DNA of 64,000 nucleotides, taken from NCBI GenBank assembly GCA_002007745.1, contig CP019882.1, forward strand, positions 4,030,001 to 4,094,000. Direction: 5' to 3'. This stretch comes from Mycolicibacterium litorale. Lineage in GTDB: Bacteria > Actinomycetota > Actinomycetes > Mycobacteriales > Mycobacteriaceae. Made by a program: the position numbers and the translations under genes. Under the pieces are notes generated by a model. It was not told the origin of the DNA, searched no databases, and saw nothing but the letters and a program-made list of their open reading frames with translations. Every line of letters starts with the position of its first letter. Positions within the stretch are counted from its first letter, which is position 1. Below are positions 1-8,798 of the stretch, one piece after another.

Positions 1-1076
1 GCGCCGCGCTGGCCTCCGGCAGCAGCTATCTGGCCGTCAACGGACAGACCGCCGGCGGTTGCTCGCTGATGGTGTGGGAGGTCGACAACGACGGTCGGCA
101 GCGATGGTGCACCCGGATGGTGCTCGGCGGCGGGTTCACCAGTCCGCTGTTCGACCAATTCGACAACCTCTACATCGGCCAGCCCGGGCTGATGTTGTCC
201 TACCCGCCGACCCAGTGGGTCCGCTGGCGCCAGAACGTCATCGGAATGCCCACCACGGCAAGGTTTCTCGGCGGAGGACAACTGCTGGTCGTCACCCACC
301 TCGGGCAGGTGCTGGTCTTCGACTCGCACCGCGGCGTGGTGACGGGTACCCCCTTGGATCTGGTCGAGGGCCTGGACCCGACCGATTCGACCCGCGGGCT
401 GACCGATTGCGCGCAGGCGCAGCCGCAGTGCCCGGTATCGGCACCGCCGGCGTTCGCCGCGGCAACCGGAATGATCGTGGTGAGCCTGTGGCAGCCCGGC
501 GCCGCGGCCGCCACCCTCGTCGGCTTGCAATACCACCCCGGTCAGACGCCCCTGCTCACCAGGGAATGGACCAGTGCTGCGATCCCCGCCGGAGTGCTGG
601 GTGCGCCAGTGTTCTCCGCCGACGGCAAAACCGTCTACGTCAACGGCCGCGACCGCAGGCTCTGGGCGCTGGATGCCGCCGATGGTAAGGCGAAATGGTC
701 TGCCCCGCTTGACTTTCAAGCCCAGACCCCGCCGTCGGTCGCCCCCGGCGGGGTGATCATCGCCGGCGGCGGCCCCGGTGCCCACCTGGTCGCGTTCACC
801 GACGCCGGCGACCACCCGCAACCGGTGTGGCGCCGCGACGACGTCACCCCGCTGACCAGCTCCAGCCAGGCCGGCGCCGACGTGGCGTACACGGTGATCG
901 GCTCCGACCCCGCGGGCCTTTCGCTGCTGGTCTTCCACCCCGGCGACGGACGCACCCTGAACAGTTATCCGCTGCCGCAGGCCGACGGCTTCCCGGTGGG
1001 TGTTTCGGTCGGCCGTGACCGCCGGGTGGTGGTGGCGACCAGCGCCGGCCAGGTGTACAGCTTCGACCCGAAGTAG
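1..1076 (+). CDS. PQQ-like beta-propeller protein, 5'-truncated (Rv3035-like)
   Basis: The reading frame is open from the window edge to TAG at 1074-1076, so the start and any signal peptide lie upstream. The protein carries repeated propeller blades, for example the GKTVYVNGRDRRLWALD and GQVYSFD segments, typical of PQQ/quinoprotein-like or YncE-type propellers. No catalytic residues are recognisable. Position next to a TB22.2-like gene matches Rv3035 in M. tuberculosis. The family has no firm function; an envelope-located scaffold is a guess. Confidence 0.8.
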   Translation, partial: AALASGSSYLAVNGQTAGGCSLMVWEVDNDGRQRWCTRMVLGGGFTSPLFDQFDNLYIGQPGLMLSYPPTQWVRWRQNVIGMPTTARFLGGGQLLVVTHLGQVLVFDSHRGVVTGTPLDLVEGLDPTDSTRGLTDCAQAQPQCPVSAPPAFAAATGMIVVSLWQPGAAAATLVGLQYHPGQTPLLTREWTSAAIPAGVLGAPVFSADGKTVYVNGRDRRLWALDAADGKAKWSAPLDFQAQTPPSVAPGGVIIAGGGPGAHLVAFTDAGDHPQPVWRRDDVTPLTSSSQAGADVAYTVIGSDPAGLSLLVFHPGDGRTLNSYPLPQADGFPVGVSVGRDRRVVVATSAGQVYSFDPK

Positions 1077-1087
1077 TTCGGGCCGGC

Positions 1088-1780
1088 TCAGAGCTGCAAC
1101 GGCGGAATGGCAGCCCGCGGAACCGATACCGAGGTGGCGCCGGCATCCGACGGCAGCAGCTCGCCCTGCCCGAAGAAGAAGACCACCGCATCGTCGGTGA
1201 CCGCGAAGTTCTGGTAGTGCGACGGGTCGAGCCCGTCGCTGGCGGCGATGGCACCGGTCAAGCCGGTCTGGCGCTCGAGATCTCGCTGCACCAACGGGAA
1301 TATCGTGGTCAATGGCTTGGGGTCGGGCGCGAAGAGCATGTCGAAGGTCAGCGGCTTGCGCCCGCCGACGTCGTAGCTGAAAGCCTTGTACCAGGTGGTC
1401 GGATGGGCGCCGCCGACATCCTGGAACAGTTTGAGCACCACGCTCTGCGTGCCGGCGGTGGGCGGTCCGGAGGCGAACGACTGCGTGGTGATGTCCATCT
1501 CGTAGGGCAGGTTGCGGGAATCCGGTGTTTGCGCGACGTTGATGAACCCGTCCCGGCTCTGGGTCACGTAGTCGACGACGGACTGTTCGTCGGCGTAGGT
1601 GGTGGGGAACCGGACGTCCATCGTGTACGACGGGCCGCTGCTGTGCACATGGCAGACGTTGCCGCCCTCGATCGACCCGCCCAGCTGGGCGCAATCGTCC
1701 TGCGCCGCGGACACCGCGATGCTGGGCTCCGCAAGTAGAGTGACGGCGGCCAGCAGGGCGGCCAGGCTGACAATGCGCAT
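1088..1780 (-). CDS. Secreted DUF3298/RsiV-like protein (TB22.2, Rv3036c-like)
   Basis: 230 aa with a clear N-terminal signal peptide (basic Met-Arg start, hydrophobic Leu/Ala core, Ala-rich cleavage region around residue 25). The mature part has two early cysteines (residues about 30 and 43) that could form a disulfide, and a C-terminal RsiV/DUF3298-type half (KPLTFDMLFAPD...VVFFFGQGELLP). M. tuberculosis TB22.2 is a secreted antigen of similar length described as esterase-like. It converges with the propeller gene, 11 nt away. Family assignment is firm; enzymatic role is not established here. Confidence 0.85.
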   Translation of the reverse strand: MRIVSLAALLAAVTLLAEPSIAVSAAQDDCAQLGGSIEGGNVCHVHSSGPSYTMDVRFPTTYADEQSVVDYVTQSRDGFINVAQTPDSRNLPYEMDITTQSFASGPPTAGTQSVVLKLFQDVGGAHPTTWYKAFSYDVGGRKPLTFDMLFAPDPKPLTTIFPLVQRDLERQTGLTGAIAASDGLDPSHYQNFAVTDDAVVFFFGQGELLPSDAGATSVSVPRAAIPPLQL

Positions 1781-1828
1781 CCGTGAACAGTCCCTCGCGC
1801 CGTGAAGACGGCACCAGCGCCGCCGAAC

Positions 1829-3019
1829 TCAGCCTACCCGTGCGGTAGCGATACCGGACTGGCATAGGTAGACCACGGTCCGCTCGCCGGCGCCGGCCCC
1901 GATCCGGGTGATCACCAGTGACAGCGGTGTGCCCCCGGTCGGCCGCAACCGGCGTCGCAGGGCGTCGGGGTCGACGTCGACACCGCGCACCAGGATTTCC
2001 AGAGCTCCGCAGTCGCGCCGCGAAAGTGCTTGCCGCAACACCTTTTCCCGTAATGGCAATTCCTCGAGCACTTCGAACCCGCGCACCCCGGGAGGCAATC
2101 GATCGCCACTGAGGTAGGCGATGTCGGGGTCGAGCTGCCACAGTCCGTGCCGGGCCGCGTAGTGCCGCACCAGTCCCGCGCGCACGATCGCACCGTCGGG
2201 GTCGACGATCCACCGCCCAGCGGGCCCGGACCCGCAGTCGTCGGGTTCAACGTCGGTGAGGACTTCGCCACGGTCCAAGACACAGGCTCGCCGGCGCACC
2301 CCGTGCTCGGTCAGCGCCGCCGGCCACAGGCAGGCCTCGCGCACCGACCCGCCTGCGGAGGTCACCTCGATCTCGCCGACGAAGCCGAGCTGGCGAACCG
2401 CGTCGAAGTCGATGCCGGGGGCGCATTTCACCACCACGGATCGCTGCCGGTACACCTCGAGCAGCTCGTCCAGCGGCGGTGTGTAGGCGCGGGGGTCGAA
2501 GCGGCGCCGCCCACCTGAGCGGCGCGCCGGGTCCAGCACCACCACGGCGTCGCGGCTGACCGGTCGCAGCGCGTCGGCCCGGCACAACGGCACGTCCGGC
2601 ACGTTGTGCCGGGCCATCGCCAACCGGACCTCGTCGAGGTCACTGCCCAGCACGAATTCCGCCGTGGATCGCAGCGCGGCCAGTTCGGTGCCGATCGAAC
2701 AGGTGGCGTCGTGCACCACCGCACCGGCCAGCCGGGCGGCCCGATGCCGGGCCACCGGAGCCGCGGTGGCCTGTTGCAGCGCCTCGTCGGTGAACAGCCA
2801 GTCGGCCACGTCGGCCAGGTCGCCCAGCTTGGCGACCGCCTTGCGGCGCAGCAGGGTGGTCTCGATCAGTGCGGTGGTTCGCTCGCCGAACCGGCCGCGG
2901 ATGGCGGCGACGTCGGCCAGCCGGCTGGCATCGGTGAGCGGATACCCGGCGACCTCGGCCAGGGCTGTCGCGCCGGCGTCGTCGGTCAGGTAGGCGACGT
3001 CGTCGCGCCCGAACGTCAG
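1829..3019 (-). CDS. Class I SAM-dependent methyltransferase with THUMP-like C-terminus (Rv3037c-like)
   Basis: The conserved protein begins near the LTFGRDDVAYL segment, carries a Rossmann motif (DATCSIGTELAAL, then VLGSDLDEVRLAMARHN) and an acidic VVVLDPARR motif typical of RNA methyltransferase-like enzymes, and ends in a THUMP-like domain. No ATG, GTG or TTG lies in frame between the upstream stop and about residue 90 of the conserved part; the nearest ATG (3145) would need a 130-nt overlap with the preceding gene. I place the start at CTG 3019, which forms a 4-nt CTGA overlap with that stop. Probably translationally coupled to the next methyltransferase gene; substrate unknown. Confidence 0.75.
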   Translation of the reverse strand: MTFGRDDVAYLTDDAGATALAEVAGYPLTDASRLADVAAIRGRFGERTTALIETTLLRRKAVAKLGDLADVADWLFTDEALQQATAAPVARHRAARLAGAVVHDATCSIGTELAALRSTAEFVLGSDLDEVRLAMARHNVPDVPLCRADALRPVSRDAVVVLDPARRSGGRRRFDPRAYTPPLDELLEVYRQRSVVVKCAPGIDFDAVRQLGFVGEIEVTSAGGSVREACLWPAALTEHGVRRRACVLDRGEVLTDVEPDDCGSGPAGRWIVDPDGAIVRAGLVRHYAARHGLWQLDPDIAYLSGDRLPPGVRGFEVLEELPLREKVLRQALSRRDCGALEILVRGVDVDPDALRRRLRPTGGTPLSLVITRIGAGAGERTVVYLCQSGIATARVG

Positions 3020-4014
3020 GACGGCTTGACCCCGGTGATCATGACGTTGTAGTACCAGCCCTTGGGTACCACGCGGCGCCAGACGTTGTCGTCCAGCCAG
3101 CTCAGGCCGATCCAGCTGTTGAAGGCGAATTTCGCCCAGCCCCAACCCAACCGACCGGGCGGGACGGCGGCCTCGAAGGTCCGCAGCGGCCAGCCGAGCA
3201 TCGCCGCGGTGAACTCCGTGGTGGCCGTCGACACGTCGACTGCACCGGCGCTGCGGGCCGTCCGTTCGAGGTCGGCGGGATCGAACGTGTGCAGGTCGAC
3301 GACGGCTTCCAGCGCCGCGGCACGTGAGGATTCGTCGAGCTCGGCCTGCGGCCGCCGCCAGCTTTCCAGACCGGGCAGCTTCATGGCGTTGGTCGCGACC
3401 CGCCAGGTCAGCGTCGACAACGAGCGCGCATAGGTGTTGCCGACGGTGGTCGGCTCACCGGCGAACACGAACCGCCCGCCCGGCTTGAGCACCCGGACCA
3501 CCTCGCGCAACGACTTCTCGACGTCGGGGATGTGGTGCAGCACGGCGTGGCCGACGACCAGGTCGAAGGTGTCGTCCTCGTAGGGGATGCCTTCGGCGTC
3601 GGCGACCCGCCCGTCGATGTCCAGGCCGAGGTTCTCGCCGTTGCGGGTGGCGACCTTGACCATGCCCGGCGACAGGTCGGTCACCGAGCCGCGCCGGGCC
3701 ACCCCGGCCTGGATGAGGTTCAGCAGGAAGAAGCCGCTGCCGCAGCCCAGCTCCAGCGCACGGTCGTAGGGCAGGTCATGCAGCTCTGCGGGTGGGACGG
3801 TGGCGTCGAACAGATTGCGGGCGTAGTCCACGCAGCGCTTGTCGTAGGAGATCGACCACTTGTCGTCGTAGGTCTCGGCCTCCCAGTCGTGGTAGAGGAC
3901 CTGGGCCAGCTTGCTGTCCTTCAACGCCGCTTCCACCTGCTCAGCGGTGGCGTGGGGATTCGGGGCGGGGTCACCCGCGACATCGGACAGCGTGCCGGAA
4001 TCCTTCATCGTCAT
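3016..4014 (-). CDS. Class I SAM-dependent methyltransferase (Rv3038c-like)
   Basis: 332 aa. Motif I (ALELGCGSGFFLLNLIQ) and the following SVTDLSPGMV and VVGHAVLHHIPD motifs place it in the Methyltransf_11/25 family of small-molecule or lipid methyltransferases. ATG 4014 is chosen because the upstream gene stops at 4025 and the conserved region starts soon after; ATG 4008 is an alternative. It lies in a tight leftward operon echA17 to this gene to a second methyltransferase, as in M. tuberculosis. The substrate cannot be read from sequence. Confidence 0.85.
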   Translation of the reverse strand: MTMKDSGTLSDVAGDPAPNPHATAEQVEAALKDSKLAQVLYHDWEAETYDDKWSISYDKRCVDYARNLFDATVPPAELHDLPYDRALELGCGSGFFLLNLIQAGVARRGSVTDLSPGMVKVATRNGENLGLDIDGRVADAEGIPYEDDTFDLVVGHAVLHHIPDVEKSLREVVRVLKPGGRFVFAGEPTTVGNTYARSLSTLTWRVATNAMKLPGLESWRRPQAELDESSRAAALEAVVDLHTFDPADLERTARSAGAVDVSTATTEFTAAMLGWPLRTFEAAVPPGRLGWGWAKFAFNSWIGLSWLDDNVWRRVVPKGWYYNVMITGVKPS

Positions 4015-4024
4015 GCAGGGCAGC

Positions 4025-4738
4025 CTAACTCCCGTCGACGGCGGAGAAGACCTCACCGTAGCGTTCTGCCTGGTCACCGGCATCAACTCGGCCGTCGAGC
4101 AGGGCCTTCGCCGCCGCCAGCGCGGCGGGAGCGGCGTCGACGAACCGGCTCGCCCAGGTCGCGGCGGCGTCGAAGACGTCGTCGGGGGACACCATCTCGT
4201 CGATCAGCCCCAGCGCCAGCGCCTCCTTGGCGTCGACGAATCGGCCGCTGAAGGTGAGCTCCTTGGCCCGCGCCGGCCCGATCGCGCGGGCCAGCCGCTC
4301 GCATCCCCCACCCCCCGGGATCAGCCCGGCCAGGATCTCGGTGGCCCCCACCTTCACGTTGTCGCCGCTGATCCGCCAGTCGGCGGCCAGGGCCAGGCTC
4401 AGTCCGGCGCCGAGTGCGTAGCCGGTGATCGCGGCGACGGTGGGCTTCGGGATGGCCGCGACGGCGTCGATCGCCGCACGCCGGTTCCGATCGGCGGATT
4501 CGGCCTCGACGCGGCTCAGCGTGCGCAGCTCGGGGACGTCGTCGCCGGCGGAGAAGATCTCTTGGCCGCCGAACAGGATGACCGTCGCGATGTCGTCGCG
4601 GCCGGCCAGCTCCTCGGCCGCCGAGATCAGCTCCCGATACGCCTGTCGGGTCAGCGCATTGGTCGGCGGCCGGTTCACCAGCAGGACTCCCACGCCAGGA
4701 TGCTGCTCACCGACGTGGATGCTGACGAACTCCCGCAT
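4025..4738 (-). CDS. echA17: Enoyl-CoA hydratase/isomerase family protein (EchA17-like)
   Basis: 237 aa crotonase-fold protein. The oxyanion-hole segments are present: the FGGQEIFSAGDDVPEL stretch near residue 60 and AITGYALGAGLSLALAADWRI around residue 105. A Glu in the ATEILAGLIPGGGG segment lies where crotonase catalytic glutamates sit. Predicted to hydrate or isomerise enoyl-CoA in beta-oxidation; substrate length is unknown. The start at ATG 4738 is one base downstream of the NUDIX stop (TGA-C-ATG), suggesting coupling. Symbol follows synteny with Rv3039c. Confidence 0.85.
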   Translation of the reverse strand: MREFVSIHVGEQHPGVGVLLVNRPPTNALTRQAYRELISAAEELAGRDDIATVILFGGQEIFSAGDDVPELRTLSRVEAESADRNRRAAIDAVAAIPKPTVAAITGYALGAGLSLALAADWRISGDNVKVGATEILAGLIPGGGGCERLARAIGPARAKELTFSGRFVDAKEALALGLIDEMVSPDDVFDAAATWASRFVDAAPAALAAAKALLDGRVDAGDQAERYGEVFSAVDGS

Positions 4739-4739
4739 G

Positions 4740-5594
4740 TCAGTCCCCCGCCGGGTTACGCCGGTTACGGGCGGCGTTGTACCGGTCGCTGTTGAAGAAT
4801 TCGATCTCCCAATTGCCATCGCGGACAGCCAAATTCGGCTGGACGACGGCGATCTGGCGCTCCAGGGCCAGCACTTCGTCGACACTGCGGCCGGCCAGCG
4901 AGTCCAGCTGGGTCCAGGTCGGCGGCAGCAGGAAGGACCGTCCTTGCGCGAAGTCCTCGATCGCAGCCTCGGGGCTGGTCCAGTCGGCTTGGTCGGATTC
5001 GCTGTTCTGCCCGTCGGCGCGTTGTCCTTCCGGGAGCGCGCCGACGAAGAAGTAGGTGTCGTAGCGGCGAGTGCGCTCGGCTTCCGGGGTCACCCAGTTC
5101 GCCCACGGCCGCAGCAGGTCGGCCCGCAGCACCAGGTTCTCCCCGCGCAGGAATTCGGAGAACGACAGGCTTCGGTCCACCAGCGCCGCGCGGACCTGGT
5201 GATAGATCGACGCGTCGGCGACGATCCCGTCGGGGTCATCGGCCGGCCCGGCGAACAGCACACCGGATTCCTCGAAGGTCTCCCGGGCCGCCGCGCACAC
5301 CAGCGCTTCGGCCAGGTCGGCATCGATGCCGAACCGGTCGGCCCACCACCGCGGTTCGGGTCCGTACCACGCGATATCGGAGTTGCGGTCCCGATCGTCG
5401 ACTCCGCCGCCGGGGAACACCATCACCCCGCCGGCGAATTCCATCGCCCGGTGCCGGCGCATGAGGAAGACGTTGATGCCGGCCGGCGTGTCCCGGATCA
5501 GCATCACCGTCGCCGCGGGGCGTACCGGCAGCGGTTCGAGTTTGTCGTCGGTCAATTGCTCGCTCCTCCTCGGGCCTGGTCCCTCGGCCCGCAT
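4740..5594 (-). CDS. NUDIX hydrolase family protein (Rv3040c-like)
   Basis: 284 aa. A NUDIX box is visible in split form: MVFPGGGVDDRD early, then after an insertion AAARETFEESGVLF, which carries the REx2EExG core for divalent metal binding. The inserted segment resembles the acyl-CoA or peroxisomal NUDT7/8/19-type branch, so a CoA-derivative pyrophosphatase is possible. Its position before echA17 would fit CoA-ester turnover. M. tuberculosis Rv3040c has about the same length. The true start could be ATG 5594 or slightly internal. Confidence 0.8.
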   Translation of the reverse strand: MRAEGPGPRRSEQLTDDKLEPLPVRPAATVMLIRDTPAGINVFLMRRHRAMEFAGGVMVFPGGGVDDRDRNSDIAWYGPEPRWWADRFGIDADLAEALVCAAARETFEESGVLFAGPADDPDGIVADASIYHQVRAALVDRSLSFSEFLRGENLVLRADLLRPWANWVTPEAERTRRYDTYFFVGALPEGQRADGQNSESDQADWTSPEAAIEDFAQGRSFLLPPTWTQLDSLAGRSVDEVLALERQIAVVQPNLAVRDGNWEIEFFNSDRYNAARNRRNPAGD

Positions 5595-5607
5595 CGTCGA
5601 CTCGCGG

Positions 5608-6465
5608 TCACGAACGCCTCCTGTGGGCCGCGCGACTGCGTACCCGGCGGGCGAAGTAGCGGCCGTCGATGGTGTCCAGGGCGATCGATTGACCGAACGC
5701 AGTGGACAGATTCTCGGCTGTCAGCGTGTCATGGAGCAGTCCGGCGGCCACCACCTGGCCCTCGGACAGGATCAGGCAGTGGCTGAACCCCGGCGGGATC
5801 TCCTCGACGTGGTGGGTGACCAGGACCATCGCCGGCGCGTCCGGGTCGGCGGCCAGATCGGCCAGCCGGGCGACCAGCTCCTCCCGGCCGCCGAGGTCCA
5901 GCCCGGCCGCCGGTTCGTCGAGCAGCAGGAGTTCGGGGTCGGTCATCAGCGAGCGGGCGATGAGCACCCGCTTGCGTTCGCCTTCCGACAGCGTTCCGTA
6001 GGTCCGGTCGGCGAGGTGTTCGGCACCGACGCTTTCCAGCGTGTCAACGGCTTGGGCGTAGTCGACGTCTTCGTAGTTCTCCCGCCAGCGCCCCAGCACG
6101 GCGTAGCCCGCCGACACGACCAGGTCACGCACCACCTCGTCGTCGGGCACCCGCTGGGACAGGGCCGAACTGCTCAGGCCGACCCGCTGGCGCAACTCGG
6201 ACATGTCCACCCGCCCGAGCCGCTCGGCGAGCACATAGGCGGTGCCGGACGACGGGTGCTCCATGGCGGCCGCGATGCGCAACAGCGAGGTCTTGCCCGC
6301 GCCGTTGGGGCCGATCACCACCCAGCGTTCGTCGAGTTCGACCTGCCAGGTGACGGGGCCGACCAGGACGCGGCCCCCGCGGCGCAGCGAAACTTTTCGG
6401 AAGTCGATCAGCAGGTCGGGGTCGACCTCGTCGGCGGCGTCGGACACTGCACCATCGTGCCGCAT
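5608..6465 (-). CDS. ABC transporter ATP-binding protein (Rv3041c-like)
   Basis: 285 aa with Walker A (GPNGAGKTS), a Q-loop region, ABC signature (TLSEGERKR), Walker B (LLLLDEPAAGLD) and H-loop (LVTHHVEE). No membrane segments and no permease gene adjacent, so it may be a soluble ABC ATPase or pair with a distant permease. Start taken at ATG 6465; GTG 6447 (VSDAAD...) is a plausible alternative. The 5' end overlaps the 3' end of the yczE-like gene by about 58 nt. Syntenic with Rv3041c. Confidence 0.85.
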   Translation of the reverse strand: MRHDGAVSDAADEVDPDLLIDFRKVSLRRGGRVLVGPVTWQVELDERWVVIGPNGAGKTSLLRIAAAMEHPSSGTAYVLAERLGRVDMSELRQRVGLSSSALSQRVPDDEVVRDLVVSAGYAVLGRWRENYEDVDYAQAVDTLESVGAEHLADRTYGTLSEGERKRVLIARSLMTDPELLLLDEPAAGLDLGGREELVARLADLAADPDAPAMVLVTHHVEEIPPGFSHCLILSEGQVVAAGLLHDTLTAENLSTAFGQSIALDTIDGRYFARRVRSRAAHRRRS

Positions 6466-7112
6466 TCGCCGCCGACCGTATTGTCCGGGCTGCGGCGCGC
6501 CGCGACGATGGACGCCCACCCGCTGCGCGCGAGCACCGGATTCGGTGTCAGCCGCAACACCAGCTGCACCAGCGGCCCGATGCCGAACGCGTAGACCACG
6601 GTTCCGACACCCACGCTGCCGCCCAGCACCCAGCCCGCGGCCAACACCGTGGCCTCGATCGCGGTCCGGACCACCCGCACCGAAATGCCGCTGCGGGCAA
6701 CCAATCCGGTCATCAACCCGTCCCGCGGTCCGGGACCCAGCCCGGCGCCGACGTAGAGCACGGTGGCCACCGCGTTAAGCAGCAGCGCACCCAGCATCAT
6801 CGCGATCCTGGCCGGCAGCGAGGCGGGCGCGACCAGCACGGCCAGTCCGGCGTCGACGGTGACGGCGATCACGACGACGTTGGCGAGGGTCCCGACGCCG
6901 GGCTTGTTGCGCAGCGGGATCCAGGCCAGCAGAACGATGACGCCGACCACCGCGGAGGCCACCCCGATGGACATCGATGTGTGCCGGGTCAGGCCCTGGT
7001 GGAACACATCCCACGGGTCGAGGCCGAGCCCGGCACGCACCATCATCGCCATCGAGAATCCGTAGCCGGCCAGTCCGGTCAGCAGCGCGACAGCGCGCAG
7101 GCCCGCACTCAC
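6408..7112 (-). CDS. YczE/YitT-type integral membrane protein
   Basis: 234 aa with about five hydrophobic segments and the family hallmark LGLDPWDVFHQGLTRHT in the first third. GTG 7112 is chosen because it overlaps the upstream small gene by 4 nt (GTGA). The gene lies next to a divergent MocR-type regulator, an arrangement known as the yczE-yczR pair. The transported substrate is unknown. Not part of the M. tuberculosis gene order, so it is an insertion between the ABC ATPase and serB2. Confidence 0.8.
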   Translation of the reverse strand: MSAGLRAVALLTGLAGYGFSMAMMVRAGLGLDPWDVFHQGLTRHTSMSIGVASAVVGVIVLLAWIPLRNKPGVGTLANVVVIAVTVDAGLAVLVAPASLPARIAMMLGALLLNAVATVLYVGAGLGPGPRDGLMTGLVARSGISVRVVRTAIEATVLAAGWVLGGSVGVGTVVYAFGIGPLVQLVLRLTPNPVLARSGWASIVAARRSPDNTVGGECGTMVQCPTPPTRSTPTC

Positions 7113-7276
7113 CGGTGGTCGGGGAAGCGGATGCGGATCGCGTCGAGCTCGTTGCGCAGCCGCCGCGCATCGGCGTCGACATCCGGCCAGTCGGATGACG
7201 CTGCATTCCACGGACCGACATTGGGGTCGAGCAGCGCCGCCAGGCGGTCGGCCACTCGGGTGAACCAGGTACTCAT
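7109..7276 (-). CDS. Small hypothetical protein upstream of yczE
   Basis: 55 aa starting MSTWFTRVADRLAALLD, acidic and Arg-rich at the C-terminus (ARRLRNELDAIRIRFPD), predicted mostly helical with no membrane segment. ATG 7276 is preferred over 7309 because the conserved-looking part starts there. It overlaps yczE by 4 nt and is probably the first gene of the yczE transcript, divergent from the MocR regulator. Function unrecognised. Confidence 0.55.
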   Translation of the reverse strand: MSTWFTRVADRLAALLDPNVGPWNAASSDWPDVDADARRLRNELDAIRIRFPDHR

Positions 7277-7340
7277 AGCACCCACCTTGCGCCGCAACTG
7301 GCTTGCCAATCAATAGCCAGTCAGCCGATACTGGCATGCA

Positions 7341-8786
7341 ATGACGACATCGATGGCGGTCAGAGCACTCGACCCGGACCTTTTGGCGCGCGAACTGGGC
7401 AACTGGCGCACGTCCAGTCGGAGCGGACCCAGCTATCAGGCGCTGGCCGACTGCCTGCGCATGCTGATCATCGACGGCCGCCTGCCGGTCGGCTCGCGGG
7501 TGCCCGGTGAACGAGTCCTGGCCGAGGTCTTGAAGGTCTCGCGTACCACGGTCACCGCGGCTTACACCGAGCTGCGCGATCACGGATACCTCAACGCCCG
7601 GCAGGGCGCGCGCAGCGTGATCGCCCTCCCCCACACCCCGATCGTCCCGGCCGGCGAAGCTCCCGCGGCGATCAATCTGGCCGCCGCTGCCCTGGCGGCG
7701 CCGGCCAGCGCCGTGCAGGAGGCGTTCGCCGAGGCGGCCCGCCAGTCGGTCTCCTACCTGCAGGAGACCGGCCACGATATGCGCGGCGTCTTGGCGTTTC
7801 GCTCCGCGATCGCCGAGCGTTATTGCGCCAGAGGCCTGCCCACCACTGCCGAGCAGATCATGGTCACCAGTGGAGCGCAGCACGCCATCGCGCTGATCCT
7901 GGCCACCTACGCGCAACCCGGTGATCGGGTGCTCGTCGAACAGCCGACGTATCACGGCGCGCTGACCGCGATCGGGACGGCCGGCGCCCGCCCGGTGCCG
8001 GTCGCGCTGACCGGCACCGGCTGGGAGCTCGACGCCGTGCACGCCGCAGTACGGCAACTGGCACCCACATTGGCCTACCTGGTGCCCGACAACCACAATC
8101 CCACCGGCCTGTCGATGCCGGCAGAGGATCGAAAGCGGTTGTGCGCCATCATCGCCGAGACCCGCACCCGCACCGTCGTCGACGAGACGATGACCGACGT
8201 CTGGCTCGACGAACCGGTGCCGGCACCGGTGGCCGCATCGATGACGTCGCGCAACGACCTGCTGATCACGGTCGGTTCCATGTCGAAGTCGTTCTGGGGC
8301 GGAATGCGGATCGGCTGGATCCGCGCCGAGCCCAGTGTGCTGGCAACCATTCGCGCGATCCGCCCGTCGATCGATCTGGGCACCTCGGTGATCGAACAGC
8401 TCGCTGCGGCATGGCTTCTCACTCGGCGGGCCGACGACGTGCTGCCGGAGCGCCGGGACATCCTGCGGGCCCGTCGTGCGCTGCTGCTCGATCTGCTCGG
8501 CCGTCATCTACCGGAGTGGCGGCCGTTGCCCGGGACCGGCGGAATGTCGCTGTGGGTGCAACTGCCGGCTCCGATCAGCTCGGCGCTGTGCGCGTCGGCC
8601 TCACGGCTCGGCGTCGAGTTGCCACCCGGCCCGCGTTTCGGTGTCGACGGCACGCTGGAGCGCTTCGTCCGAATTCCCTATGCACTGCCCGAAGAACGGC
8701 TCACCGAGGCCGTCGAGTTGATCGGCCGGGCATGGCACAGCGTCACCGGGTCGGCTGCCCCGCAGAGCTCGGCGGTGGTGATCTAG
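7341..8786 (+). CDS. MocR-type (GntR-HTH plus aminotransferase) regulator, YczR-like
   Basis: 481 aa. N-terminal winged HTH (residues about 30-100: YQALADCLRMLI, RVPGERVLAEVLKVSRTTVTAAYTEL) is joined to a fold-type I aminotransferase domain. The PLP pocket is visible: an NHNPTG-like DNHNPTGLS motif and the Schiff-base lysine in GSMSKSFWGG. Such proteins sense amine or amino-acid ligands through PLP. Divergent, 64 nt from the yczE transcript, so it is the likely regulator of that transporter-like gene. Confidence 0.9.
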   Translation: MTTSMAVRALDPDLLARELGNWRTSSRSGPSYQALADCLRMLIIDGRLPVGSRVPGERVLAEVLKVSRTTVTAAYTELRDHGYLNARQGARSVIALPHTPIVPAGEAPAAINLAAAALAAPASAVQEAFAEAARQSVSYLQETGHDMRGVLAFRSAIAERYCARGLPTTAEQIMVTSGAQHAIALILATYAQPGDRVLVEQPTYHGALTAIGTAGARPVPVALTGTGWELDAVHAAVRQLAPTLAYLVPDNHNPTGLSMPAEDRKRLCAIIAETRTRTVVDETMTDVWLDEPVPAPVAASMTSRNDLLITVGSMSKSFWGGMRIGWIRAEPSVLATIRAIRPSIDLGTSVIEQLAAAWLLTRRADDVLPERRDILRARRALLLDLLGRHLPEWRPLPGTGGMSLWVQLPAPISSALCASASRLGVELPPGPRFGVDGTLERFVRIPYALPEERLTEAVELIGRAWHSVTGSAAPQSSAVVI

Positions 8787-8798
8787 CTTCCGCGCGCG

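Noticed and set aside
7113..8507. Long N-terminal extension of the yczE-like frame
   Set aside because: Lies antisense to the MocR regulator; the real membrane protein begins at GTG 7112 with a 4-nt overlap to its upstream gene.
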